Source of the DNA: an uncultured Desulfobacter sp. | GTDB taxonomy: Bacteria; Desulfobacterota; Desulfobacteria; Desulfobacterales; Desulfobacteraceae | Direction of reading: 5' to 3' | Assembly (NCBI RefSeq): GCF_963664415.1 | Contig: NZ_OY761445.1 | Coordinates: 1,638,501-1,702,500 of the forward strand | Length of the DNA: 64,000 nucleotides | Shown: positions 34,777 through 43,817 of the stretch, piece after piece | How positions within the stretch are numbered: the first letter of the stretch is position 1 | How the letters are laid out: each line of letters opens with the position of its first letter | The notes under the pieces: model-generated | Database searches by the model: none | What the model was told of the DNA's origin: nothing | The model's input: only the letters and a program-made list of their open reading frames with translations | Made by a program: the position numbers and the translations under genes

Positions 34777-35274
34777 AAAGCCTTTAATATCAAGATCCAA
34801 TACCCAGTCATACTCCCAACAATTCTTCCGGGCTTTGCCGACTGCATCCAAGGCAGATTTCCCTGGTCGATAGCCATAAGAATCCGGATGGAAATGTTTT
34901 TCCAGTTCCGGCTCCAATTGCTGCTTGACTATCTGTTGAGCGATTCTGTCCGACACTGTCGGTATTCCCAGCGGTCTCATTCGACCGTCTCCCTTGGGTA
35001 TTTCCACCCTCAGTACCGGAGGGGGGAAATAACTGCCCGAGGACATCCGATTCCAGAGCTTGTATAGATTGTCCTTTAAGCTGAACTCAAACCCTTCTAT
35101 TGACTGTCCATCAAATCCGGCAGCCCCTTTGTTGGCTTTAACCCGTTCATATGCCTCCACTACTTCGGATTTAGGAATACAAAACGGCTTTGCTTGGTTC
35201 AATCCAATCCTCCTGTTTCCAGTTGTTTTCTTTACTTCAAGCTGGTCAATGCTTCCCCTTCGCTCCAATTCCAT
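34777..35274 (-). pseudogene. Inner intron reverse transcriptase/maturase, N-terminal part
   Basis: Starts probably at the ATG 35274 (MELERRGSIDQ); the frame is open further upstream through intron RNA sequence. Carries RT blocks 0-2: KANKGAAGFDGQSIEGF, RVEIPKGDGRMRPLGIPTVSDRI, SYGYRPGKSALDAV and WVLDLDIKGF. The next codons (LEPSSYC...) are recombinase-element sequence. The missing continuation is found at 32013-31204. Confidence 0.92.
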
Positions 35275-35746
35275 TACAGAATCTTCATCACTACTACGGG
35301 TCGCTCCGCCCCTGTGCCCTGCATCGGTACTCTCATACTTACGGGTCCTCCGCTTGTATTTCTCCCTTAGCATCAGGGCGACAGGTTCCCACGTTCCACA
35401 CAAAAGCCTGTACCAAGTTCACGCCACCTTTATGCCGGAGGCCGCCCGGCCAGTAAACAGGTAACCGCCGAACTTATCCCGGGTTAACGACTACCCCCCG
35501 GTTTTGACCTCATCCCTACGCTTTCGACACTTCAATAGTGATTCACTTGCGTTCGTCTCCTTGGAACCTACCTGACAAGATCTTGTCCTGCCTTTTCCGT
35601 AACGCTCACCACCCCAGCTCTTAACCGGCGCAGCTTACGGTGGTTTGAAGCCTCCACCTGTATGGCGGCTTCGAGGGGCCTTCCCTCATCTTTTGTGCAG
35701 CATGGCTGCACTGTTTATTGCAACAGTGTCTGCCTTCGTGGCACAC

Positions 35747-36083
35747 AGTCATCGGCATATCTCACCAGTCGTGCACCGTAAAGATGAGGCAGGTCTTGGC
35801 GTTCCCATATTCTATCAAGAAGATGAAGATACAGATTTGCCAGGAGTGGTGAAATGACTCCCCCTTGTGGGGTGCCTACACGATTCTTCTTGCCTCCACC
35901 AATTGTGCGATGCTTGTTCCTGTCCTGTTCGACAACCGGCGCTTTGAGCCATTGCTTGATTAAGGACAGTATCTCCTTGTCTACAATTCTCGTTGCAACT
36001 ACTGTAAGCAGTTTTGAATGCGGAATGGTGTCAAAATATTTGGACAAATCAGCATCTACAACTTGACGATGCCCTGTCAACAA
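35747..36083 (-). pseudogene. Outer intron reverse transcriptase, central part
   Basis: Reads LTGHRQVVDADLSKYFDTIPH, NRVGTPQGGVISPLLANLYLH and ends RLVRYADDC at the intron insertion point. The part upstream (RT blocks 0-2, ~150-200 codons) is absent: a TAA lies in the frame a few codons before, and the sequence there is intron 5' RNA (the ...GQHNPGQGKHC frame). So the gene suffered a 5' deletion as well as the intron insertion. Confidence 0.88.
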
Positions 36084-36530
36084 TGCTTTCCTTGGCCGGG
36101 GTTATGTTGTCCCTCAGCCTCAATCGGTACTATGAACCCCTCCGACTCCCAATACAGCCCCATGGAATTTCGGTTTTCCTTATATCCATCAGTTAACGGC
36201 CCTTCACCGTTACCGCATTGGGTCTCCCGCACTGCATTGCAATTCTTCCGATACATGCCATCCCTGCTACCCCGGAAGATCACCTGAAAGGCTTTTCCGT
36301 TTTCCACTCCCAGGTACTACGGCCTTCCCTTGATGTCCAAAAGGTCGGCATCTTCAATTAGTTGACGAGGCTACATATAGGTTCACTTTCGTTACGGCCT
36401 GCACCTTTGCCCATAGGAAACTTACAACCCCTGGTTACCCAGACGCTGCTTCCCGGTGCTAAGAAGGCGTACGGATAATTCCTCCTTAAGGACTTTAACC
36501 TGTTAGAACTACAGTTGTTACGGCATACGG
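36084..36530 (-). other. 5' RNA region of the outer group II intron
   Basis: No gene. The minus-strand text (for example NRNSMGLYWESEGFIVPIE in one frame) is the kind of pseudo-coding sequence that lies in the domain I-IV region ahead of intron-encoded proteins. Several GC-rich stems are visible, but the structure was not folded. Confidence 0.55.
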
Positions 36531-36582
36531 ACACCTTACCTATTTATTAACAAAAGTTAGATGACATGCTTAACTTCATCTC

Positions 36583-37245
36583 ATGGCGCGAATGGCAAGA
36601 GCAGTGGTGCCGGGTTTCCCCCATCACATTACACAAAGGGGAAATAGAAGGCAGCAGACATTTTTCAGGGATCAGGACTTTAAAGCCTATCTGGCTTTGA
36701 TGGCGGAATGGTGTTTGAACTATAAGGTTGATATATGGGCCTATTGCCTGATGCCCAATCACATTCACCTTATTGCAGTTCCTGAAACCAAGGATGGATT
36801 AAATCTGGCCGTCGGGGAGGCACACCGGCGATATACGAGAATGATCAATTTCAGGGAAGGCTGGCGCGGTCATCTATGGCAGGGGAGGTTCGCATCATTT
36901 ATCATGGAAGAAAGTTACTTGCTGGCATGCACGAGGTATATTGAGTATAATCCTGTCCGTGCTGGTCTGGTAAAACGTCCTGAGGATTGGAAATGGAGCA
37001 GCGCCGGGGCACATATGGATGAGAAGGATGACATTCTTGTCAAAACAAGACCTTTGCTTGAAATTGTTAACACATCCTGGGTAGATTTTTTATCCTCTGA
37101 CATTAAAGAATCTGAAATCGAATTGTTCAGAAAGCATGAACGTAACGGCCGACCGTTGGGAAAACGACTTTTGTAAAGCAATTGGAGACTATTTTAAACA
37201 GACGACTCAGACCAAAGAAGCCAGGCCGGAAGAAAAATGCGTAAG
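36583..37245 (+). pseudogene. RAYT transposase, copy 2, frameshifted
   Basis: Nearly identical to copy 1 at 28896. Copy 1 has AAAAA after ggg at the codons for GRPLGKTTF, copy 2 has only AAAA, so the frame shifts and the protein ends after GKRLL (stop at 37174-37176), losing the basic 28-residue tail that is still readable to ~37245 in the next frame. The HUH and Tyr motifs remain. The left REP is reduced to GGACACCTTACC and the right to GGTCCCCAGATTG, so the copy is probably immobile. Confidence 0.9.
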
Positions 37246-37678
37246 GTCCCCAGATTGTTTAGAGGGCGCGCCAAATATCGTCATGAACGATCTTTTGCAA
37301 TGGTGCGGCGTCGGAATCACTCAAAACCAGGCCAGCTAAATTCATCTGGCGGTACATTGGGGCCCTGTATTCTCAAGGCTTTATGCCTTGCCACATGTAT
37401 CGAAATTCTATATAGTTAACTCAATCTAATCCGTTTCTTGAACACACCTGGCGAGAATTGGCCAGGCTTTCCAGGAATCGGTCAATCGGCGGATGTACCA
37501 GGTGTTGCCTTGGAATTTCGCGGCTTTCAAATCGTGTTCATTACCTTTGTTAAAACAGTTCGCCGATAATTTAGAGCAAAACCAGCTATCCGTCGTCGCT
37601 TTGTTAGAACGCAATAAATTTGGACTTAGATCTTTCAACTTTAATATCAATCACACAAAAATATCCGGGAGATTTTCC
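37246..37678. other. Scar region between RAYT copy 2 and the PTS operon
   Basis: No convincing gene. Short fragments in both directions look like leftovers of mobile elements. It contains the ~41-bp sequence at 37387-37427 shared with 58630-58670. The frame open from 37493 into the PTS gene is not homologous to PTS proteins and is not counted as coding. Confidence 0.5.
37387..37427 (+). repeat. Short dispersed repeat, copy 1
   Basis: CTTGCCACATG...AATTCTATATAGTTAACTCAATCT is about 80-85% identical to CTTGCCAAATG...AATTCTATACACTTGACTCAATTT at 58630-58670. Both lie beside mobile-element scars; possibly the end of an insertion sequence. Confidence 0.6.
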
Positions 37679-40150
37679 ATGGTTGATTTAAAAGAAACCA
37701 ACATCGTTTTGGGGGCAGTGTCTTCAGGCAAACTGGATGCCATTGAGCAGGTGGGTAAAATCCTTGTCAGGGAAGGATTCATTCATCCCGACTACATTGA
37801 AAGCATGAAGCGAAGGGAGTCCGTTGCCAACACATTTTTAGGCAACGGGATTTCCATTCCCCACGGATTGCCCGAGAACCGGAACAAGATTTTTAAAACA
37901 GGAGTGGCAGTGCTCCAGGTGCCCGGCGGTGTGCCCTGGAACCCCGGTGAAATCGTCAACATAGTCGTGGGTATTGCCGCAAAGTCCGACGAGCATATTG
38001 AAATTCTCACCAACCTGACCCATGTGCTGGATGATCCTGTGACCACCAAACGCCTTGCAGCCACCGAGGACCCCGCCCAAATAGTTCAGGCACTAAGCGG
38101 GAAAGCGCCTGCGGTGAAGCGTGAGGCCCCCACCCTTGATATTTCCGACTTTGATGTTTCAATGGATGTAACCGTCATGGGGGAACACGGCCTCCACGCC
38201 AGGCCGGCCACAACCTTTGTAAATATCGCCAAGCAGTTTCATGCGGAGATCCAGGTGGAATTTGACGGGCGCTCAGGCAACGGTAAAAGCCTTGCGTCCC
38301 TGCTCAAGCTTGGGGTATCCGGCGGTAAATCCGTACGCATCCACGGCAAAGGGGAAGACGCAGGGCAAGCCCTGTCTGCACTCAAGGATGCAGTGGAGCA
38401 AGGTCTTGGAGAAACAGCCCAGGAGCAGGCCCCACCGGAAATTCTGCATGGTTGGCAGCCCAGTGATCCAGGCCGGACCATTCCCGGGTGCACCGCCTCT
38501 CCAGGTCTGGCCGCAGGCCCTGTCCTCCAGTACGCCCGCAGGCGCATTGTGGTGGAAGCCATTGCCAGGGACCCTGCCCACGAATCCCAGGAATTGAAAC
38601 AGGCCATTGCAGCCGCCCGGCGTAACCTTCGCCTTCTCTACGATGAGGTCAGGGCCAAATCGGGCAAAGAACGGGCGGAAATTTTCCGGGCCCACGAAGC
38701 CTTCCTTGACGACCCTGAAATCCTTGCGGAAACCCGGGACCTCATCCAGAACGGAAAAAGCGCGGGCTATGCCTGGCGCCAGGTCATTGACGAACGGGTC
38801 CGTGCCCTGGATCGCCACGGCGATATCCTGCTGGCTGCCCGGGCCATGGATTTAAGGGATGTGGGCCGCCGTGTACTGCGCCACCTGGCCGGGGTGGTTC
38901 AGGACCAGCCCCTCACCCCCGACACCCCTGTTATTCTTATTGCCGAGGATCTCACCCCTTCGGATACGGCCCGGCTGGATCCGGCCCTGATCCTGGGATT
39001 TGGCACATCAGGGGGCGGCCCCACCTCCCATTCAGCCATCATTGCCCGCTCCCTGGGCATCCCGGCCATCGTTGCCGGAGGCCCGGGACTGCTGGAGATC
39101 GCCGACAATACCATGGCCATCCTTGACGGGGATACGGGTAATCTCTACCTGGACCCCAGCCAACAGGACATGGAGACAGCCAATGCGGCCAAGGATAAGC
39201 TTGCAAAACTGCGGAACGAGGAATACAGAACCCGGTTTCAGCCAGCCATCACCCAGGACGGCCAACGCATTGAGGTGGTGGCCAACATCGGCAGGACAGA
39301 CGAGGCCCAAAAGGCCGTGGAAGCGGGCGGCGAAGGGGTGGGGCTCATGCGTACGGAGTTCCTCTTTCTGGACCGGGAGAGCCCGCCCGACGAAGAAGAA
39401 CAGTACCAAAGCTACAAAACTATGGTCAAGGCCCTCAACGGACTGCCCATCATCATCCGCACCCTGGACATCGGCGGGGACAAAGCTGTTTCCTACCTGG
39501 ACCTGCCCCCGGAGGACAATCCCTTTTTAGGGGAGCGGGGCATCCGGCTCTGCCTTAACCGGCCCGAACTTTTCCTTGCCCAGCTTCGGGCCATTTTCCG
39601 GGCGTCACGCCATGGCCCCATCCGCATTATGTTTCCCATGATCTCCACCCTGGATGAGCTTGCGGCAGCTAAACGTATGGCGGAAAAGGCCCGCATTGAG
39701 GTGGGGGCAGATCCTTTGGAAATGGGAATCATGGTGGAAGTGCCGTCGGTGGTGGCCATGGCTCGGGAATTTGCCCAGGCAGTGGATTTTTTCTCCATCG
39801 GCACCAATGACCTGACCCAGTATGTCATGGCCATAGACAGGATCCATCCTACCCTTGCGGCACAGGCAGACAGCCTCCATCCGGCTGTCCTGCGCATGAT
39901 CGACCAGGTGGTCAAGGCCGGAACCCAGGCCGGCATCTGGACCGGGGTCTGCGGTGGACTTGCAGGAGAACCTCTGGGCGCCGTGATCCTGGCAGGACTC
40001 GGGGTCAGGGAATTGAGCATGGTGGTGCCCAGTATTGCTGCGGTTAAGGCCCGGATTAGGACCATGGACATGGCCCAGGCAAAGACGCTGGCTCAAAAGG
40101 CCCTGGACTGCATGGACAACCGCCAGGTCCGTAACCTCAGCCTGACTTGA
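37679..40150 (+). CDS. fruB: Multiphosphoryl transfer protein (EIIA-Fru / HPr / EI fusion)
   Basis: An 823-residue PTS fusion. Residues ~1-145 are fructose-type EIIA with the active His in SIPHGLPENR (~61). Residues ~165-255 are HPr with His in HGLHARPATT (~170). Residues ~275-820 are Enzyme I with the active His in PTSHSAIIAR (~450) and the PEP-binding C-terminal domain (GLMRTEFLFLDR, LDIGGDKAVSYL, GTNDLTQYVMAIDR). It takes phosphate from PEP and passes it internally to FruA. ATG at 37679 with GGGAG nine bases before is the start; upstream sequence is scar. It heads an operon with fruK and fruA. No other PTS energy-coupling gene is present, so it is self-sufficient. Confidence 0.95.
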   Translation: MVDLKETNIVLGAVSSGKLDAIEQVGKILVREGFIHPDYIESMKRRESVANTFLGNGISIPHGLPENRNKIFKTGVAVLQVPGGVPWNPGEIVNIVVGIAAKSDEHIEILTNLTHVLDDPVTTKRLAATEDPAQIVQALSGKAPAVKREAPTLDISDFDVSMDVTVMGEHGLHARPATTFVNIAKQFHAEIQVEFDGRSGNGKSLASLLKLGVSGGKSVRIHGKGEDAGQALSALKDAVEQGLGETAQEQAPPEILHGWQPSDPGRTIPGCTASPGLAAGPVLQYARRRIVVEAIARDPAHESQELKQAIAAARRNLRLLYDEVRAKSGKERAEIFRAHEAFLDDPEILAETRDLIQNGKSAGYAWRQVIDERVRALDRHGDILLAARAMDLRDVGRRVLRHLAGVVQDQPLTPDTPVILIAEDLTPSDTARLDPALILGFGTSGGGPTSHSAIIARSLGIPAIVAGGPGLLEIADNTMAILDGDTGNLYLDPSQQDMETANAAKDKLAKLRNEEYRTRFQPAITQDGQRIEVVANIGRTDEAQKAVEAGGEGVGLMRTEFLFLDRESPPDEEEQYQSYKTMVKALNGLPIIIRTLDIGGDKAVSYLDLPPEDNPFLGERGIRLCLNRPELFLAQLRAIFRASRHGPIRIMFPMISTLDELAAAKRMAEKARIEVGADPLEMGIMVEVPSVVAMAREFAQAVDFFSIGTNDLTQYVMAIDRIHPTLAAQADSLHPAVLRMIDQVVKAGTQAGIWTGVCGGLAGEPLGAVILAGLGVRELSMVVPSIAAVKARIRTMDMAQAKTLAQKALDCMDNRQVRNLSLT

Positions 40151-40163
40151 ACCGGAGGTGAAT

Positions 40164-41114
40164 ATGTCCAAAAAATCAGGTATCATTACTGTTACCATGA
40201 ACCCGGCCATTGACCTGGCCTGCACTGTACCGGATTTCACTCCTGGTGCGGTGAACCGTGTGACCACCTGTCAGACCGACGCAGCAGGCAAAGGGGTGAA
40301 TATTGCAGGCCTGTTGCGTAAATTCAATCTGCCCGTGACCGTGACGGGCTTTCTGGGCAGTGAAAATGCCCTGGTGTTTGAAAAACTATTCAAAGACAAG
40401 GGCATGGTCGACGCCTTTATCCGTGTTCCGGGGGAAACCCGTACCGGGATCAAGGTGCTGGATCCCAAAAAACAAACCACCACGGACATCAATTTCCCAG
40501 GCCTTTCTCCCCAGGCCGGCGACATTGAAAAATTAATCAGCACCGTGGACCGACTGGCAGAAAATTCGGCCATGGTGGTTATCGGCGGCAGCATGCCAGC
40601 AACCGTCTGCGCCTCGGTGATGGACAAACTTGTTGCCGTGATCAAATCCCGGGGGGCAAAGGCCGTTGCCGATACCAGCGGCTCAGCCCTTGATGCCGCC
40701 ATAAAGGCTGTTCCCTGGCTGATCAAACCCAACAACGATGAACTATCAGATCTTGTGGGCCGGCCGCTGAAAAACATCAAAGATCTTGTCAGAGAAGCCC
40801 GGCACCTGAACAGAACCGGCATTGCCCAAGTGGTTGTCTCTTTAGGTTCCCGGGGGGCATTGTTTATCTCGGAAAACGAAGAATTCCTTGCCCGCCCCCC
40901 GGCCATTGAGGCCGTCAGTACCGTCGGCGCAGGAGACGCCATGATAGGGGGGCTTGTGGCCGGAACGGCCCTGGGACTCTCATTTAGGGACCGGGCCCGC
41001 CTTGCAACCGCCCTGTCAGCCGCCACCGTGGCCCAAGCCGGCCCAAGCCTTGAAGCGCTTGGGGCGGCCAGAATCCTGGAAGATAAAGTACTTATTGAAC
41101 CCATAAATATATAA
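40164..41114 (+). CDS. fruK: 1-phosphofructokinase
   Basis: A 316-residue PfkB-family kinase that phosphorylates fructose 1-phosphate to fructose 1,6-bisphosphate. Substrate-binding TMNPAIDLACTV and GGKGVNIA-type AAGKGVNIAG at the N-terminus and the catalytic STVGAGDAMIGG (Asp base) near residue 255 are present. ATG 40164 sits six bases after GGAGG; the GTG at 40158 overlaps that site and is rejected. It follows fruB by 13 bp and precedes fruA by 11 bp. Confidence 0.95.
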   Translation: MSKKSGIITVTMNPAIDLACTVPDFTPGAVNRVTTCQTDAAGKGVNIAGLLRKFNLPVTVTGFLGSENALVFEKLFKDKGMVDAFIRVPGETRTGIKVLDPKKQTTTDINFPGLSPQAGDIEKLISTVDRLAENSAMVVIGGSMPATVCASVMDKLVAVIKSRGAKAVADTSGSALDAAIKAVPWLIKPNNDELSDLVGRPLKNIKDLVREARHLNRTGIAQVVVSLGSRGALFISENEEFLARPPAIEAVSTVGAGDAMIGGLVAGTALGLSFRDRARLATALSAATVAQAGPSLEALGAARILEDKVLIEPINI

Positions 41115-41125
41115 GGGGGTGTTTC

Positions 41126-42862
41126 ATGTCCAATATCGTCGCTGTCACTGCCTGCCCCACAGGCGTGGCTCACACCCAAATGGCTGCCGAAGCCCTTAAA
41201 AAAATCGGTGCCGACATGGGCCATAATATAACCGTGGAAACCCAGGGTGCCGAAGGGGCCAAACATATTTTGCCCCAAAGCGCCATTGAGGCGGCACAAG
41301 TAGTTATCATTGCCGCGGATATTCATATTGATCCGGCCCGGTTCCAAGGCATACCCATGTATGCCGTCACGACGAGCCAGGCCATCCGCCATACCAAAGA
41401 GGTCATTGAAGCGGCCCTCAGAGAGACGGCGGATTTTGCTGCACCAACGCCGGAACCGTCCCCTGGGGACGGGAAAAAATTCATTGTGGGCGTCACCTCC
41501 TGCCCCACGGGCATCGCCCATACTTTTATGGCGGCCGAGGCACTGCGCAAGGCGGGCGAAACACTGGGCCATGATATTAAAATTGAAACCCAGGGTTCTG
41601 TGGGGGCCAAGAACGTTCTTTCACAAGAAGAGATTGCCCGGGCCGACGCCGTGGTCATTGCAGCGGATGCATTCGTGGACACCCAGCGGTTTTCAGGTAA
41701 GCCCATCTACGAAACCACCACCAAGGCCGCCCTCCACGCAGGGGAACAGGCCATTCAATCCGCCCTGGCCGCAGCCCCGGCCATGAAAAAAGACCTGGCC
41801 GGCCAGGTGGAAGAATTGAAAAAAGAGCGATCAGCCTCCCGCACCGGCCCCTACCGCCACCTTATGACAGGGGTCTCCTACATGCTGCCCGTGGTGGTTG
41901 CCGGCGGACTGCTCATTGCATTGGGCTTTGCCTTTGGGGGGATTTACGCGGGAGACAAGGAGGGGACATTTGCCTGGGCCTTGATGCAGATCGGCGGTGG
42001 GGACGGGGCGTTTTCCCTTTTTGTTCCGGTCCTGGGCGCCTTTATTTCCTATTCCATTGCCCAGCGTCCGGGCATCACCCCCGGTCTGGTGGGGGGGCTT
42101 TTGGCCGCCAATGTCGGGGCTGGTTTTCTGGGCGCCATCGTTGCCGGCTTCATTGCCGGATACCTGACCCAGTTCCTCAACGACAGCATCAAGCTGCCCC
42201 AAAACCTTTCAGGGCTCAAGCCCGTCCTCATCCTCCCCTTTTTGTCCACCATGGTCGTGGGCCTGCTCATGATCTATGTTATCGGCCCACCCATGAAAAT
42301 TGCCCTGGAGTGGCTTTCTCAGTGGCTCAAAGAAATGCAGGGCACCAGTGCCCTTGCCCTGGGCCTGATACTGGGGGGCATGATGGCCTTTGACATGGGA
42401 GGCCCTGTTAACAAAGCGGCCTACACCTTTGCCACAGGTCTGCTCTCGGCCAAGATTTACGCTCCCATGGCTGCGGTCATGGCTGCAGGCATGACCCCGC
42501 CCCTGGGACTTGCCCTGGCCGCCACCCTGTTTAAGGACCGGTTCACGGACGACGAACACGAGGCCAGCAAAGCCGCCTTTGTGCTGGGTATATCCTTTAT
42601 CACCGAAGGGGCCATCCCCTTTGCCGCCCGGGACCCTTTTCGGGTCATCCCCTGCATTATGATCGGCTCTGCGGTGACCGGTGCCGTCTCCATGGCCATG
42701 AAATGCACCCTGATGGTACCCCACGGCGGCATTTTTGTCCTGCCCATACCCAATGCCGTCACCGGCCTGGTCGCTTACACCTTTGCCATTCTGGCCGGAA
42801 CAATCGTCACCGCTGCCGCCCTTTTCTTTGCCAAATCCCCCCTGAAAGAGGCGCGCAAATAA
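41126..42862 (+). CDS. fruA: PTS fructose transporter subunit IIB'BC
   Basis: A 578-residue permease. Two EIIB domains in tandem: the first (B', ~1-100) has TACPTGVAHTQ and the second (~113-210) has TSCPTGIAHTF, whose Cys is the phosphorylated residue. The EIIC membrane domain (~240-575) has about eight to ten hydrophobic segments and the GGPVNKAAYTF and FITEGAIPFAARDP motifs. It imports fructose as fructose 1-phosphate, using phosphate from FruB. Both B domains retain the Cys, so B' is not degenerate by that test. Confidence 0.95.
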   Translation: MSNIVAVTACPTGVAHTQMAAEALKKIGADMGHNITVETQGAEGAKHILPQSAIEAAQVVIIAADIHIDPARFQGIPMYAVTTSQAIRHTKEVIEAALRETADFAAPTPEPSPGDGKKFIVGVTSCPTGIAHTFMAAEALRKAGETLGHDIKIETQGSVGAKNVLSQEEIARADAVVIAADAFVDTQRFSGKPIYETTTKAALHAGEQAIQSALAAAPAMKKDLAGQVEELKKERSASRTGPYRHLMTGVSYMLPVVVAGGLLIALGFAFGGIYAGDKEGTFAWALMQIGGGDGAFSLFVPVLGAFISYSIAQRPGITPGLVGGLLAANVGAGFLGAIVAGFIAGYLTQFLNDSIKLPQNLSGLKPVLILPFLSTMVVGLLMIYVIGPPMKIALEWLSQWLKEMQGTSALALGLILGGMMAFDMGGPVNKAAYTFATGLLSAKIYAPMAAVMAAGMTPPLGLALAATLFKDRFTDDEHEASKAAFVLGISFITEGAIPFAARDPFRVIPCIMIGSAVTGAVSMAMKCTLMVPHGGIFVLPIPNAVTGLVAYTFAILAGTIVTAAALFFAKSPLKEARK

Positions 42863-42874
42863 GCGTTTATGCTA

Positions 42875-42897
42875 TGCCCGGGGAAGCTCCCTGGGCA
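42875..42897 (+). terminator. Hairpin after the fru operon
   Basis: TGCCCGGGG-aagc-TCCCTGGGCA, 12 bp after the fruA stop. No T-tract follows, so termination strength is doubtful. Confidence 0.45.
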
Positions 42898-43082
42898 AGG
42901 CAAACCGTGCCGCCATGAGGGGCTTATATGGATGAAAATTTATTCTTTTCAATCGGTTATCGAGCAGGCAGGATTTACTCCGCCTGTGTTAGAAAAAACC
43001 TATCTTGGTTATATTAGCCTGTTTACAAGCTTTAAACCGTAAACAATATGAAAACAGACAGCCAGAGGAGACCAAATCCGGC

Positions 43083-43817
43083 ATGGCAATAAATTTTCAA
43101 CAGTTCTCTATGATACAGGAAGAATTGAGAGATGGCCTGATCCTGTTCTGGAAAAAGGCGGAAAACGTTCTGTCAGACAGTGGGGTGGAACTTGTGATTC
43201 CGAAAAGAGACGACATCCACCTGGAAGATCATTTTTTCTCCCTGCTGTTTTTGTATGCCTATTTTAAGGCTGGCATTGATCCACAAAAGGGAATTTATGA
43301 CATTTTGCCGCCTAAATCCGTTTTAAATGATATTCACAGCATCAAAACAGGCCTGTTGTTCCAGGCACCATGGGCGCTGCCGGACAAGTTCGAAGACAAA
43401 CTGGATGCCGGTAATTGTGAAAAAATAAAAGAAGCGTTGTTCAGTATTGGACTGGGCTGTCAGATTTTAGATGATCTGGTTGATCTTATTATCGATTTAA
43501 AAATGAAGCGCCATAATTACGTGGTCTCCCTTTTTTATGAATCTGAAAAAAAGGCATGTCTAAAATTCATCAACACAATTCGTGAAAATGGAGAAACCAT
43601 TAATGGAAAAGGCATGATTTTAGCGCTGCAGCATGCGCATCCGGATTTGTTCCGGTCTGCTGCACATCAGGCTGAAACATTTATCACATCGGGTTGCCGG
43701 ACGTTGTTCTCCGGCGAGCAAGAATCCATGATCCCATTTTGCGTTTCATTTTTGATTCAACGGATCGGCGCGCAATCCTATTTTGAAAGCCATCAGGCTG
43801 GAACACGTCTGAAATGA
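43083..43817 (+). CDS. Class I isoprenoid-synthase-like protein
   Basis: A 244-residue, mostly helical protein. The segment GCQILDDLVDLIIDLKMKRHNY resembles the second Asp-rich motif of polyprenyl or squalene/phytoene synthase folds (DDLVD); the first motif is degenerate (DDIHLED with no clear DDxxD). Such proteins are annotated only loosely as class I isoprenoid enzymes. ATG 43083 is chosen because similarity and codon quality begin there; GAGGAG lies 12 bases upstream, a little far. Its TGA overlaps the ATG of the ABC permease, tying it to the transporter and cytochrome genes that follow. Whether it is catalytic is unknown. Confidence 0.65.
   Translation: MAINFQQFSMIQEELRDGLILFWKKAENVLSDSGVELVIPKRDDIHLEDHFFSLLFLYAYFKAGIDPQKGIYDILPPKSVLNDIHSIKTGLLFQAPWALPDKFEDKLDAGNCEKIKEALFSIGLGCQILDDLVDLIIDLKMKRHNYVVSLFYESEKKACLKFINTIRENGETINGKGMILALQHAHPDLFRSAAHQAETFITSGCRTLFSGEQESMIPFCVSFLIQRIGAQSYFESHQAGTRLK

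Larger units (their letters stand above)
31118..35746 (-). mobile_element. Inner group II intron inserted in the outer intron's reverse-transcriptase gene
   Basis: The 5' end is GTGTGCCACG at 35746 (GUGYG consensus) and the 3' end is ...CTACTCGAC at 31118. Removing it joins GATGACT to GTGTGATAC and rebuilds the outer reverse-transcriptase frame (YADDCVILCKG). It contains domain V at 31191-31158 and a ~435-codon reverse transcriptase that is itself split by the serine-recombinase element 32014-34774. Without that insertion the intron would be ~1.87 kb, a normal length. Confidence 0.9.
30500..36530 (-). mobile_element. Outer group II intron (degenerate), interrupted by a second intron
   Basis: On the minus strand: intron 5' RNA region from ~36530, reverse-transcriptase fragment 36083-35747, then an inserted intron (35746-31118), the rest of the reverse transcriptase (31117-30600), domain V at 30576-30544 and domain VI ending CTCTACCCC near 30500. 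The N-terminal part of the reverse transcriptase is deleted, so the element cannot encode its own complete maturase. The 5' border is only approximate: it abuts the left REP of RAYT copy 2 (GGACACC at ~36529) and the expected GUGYG start is not clean. Confidence 0.8.

Noticed and set aside
37493..37678. N-terminal extension of the PTS fusion protein
   Set aside because: Sequence is unlike EIIA and looks like mobile-element scar; the ATG at 37679 begins the EIIA domain.
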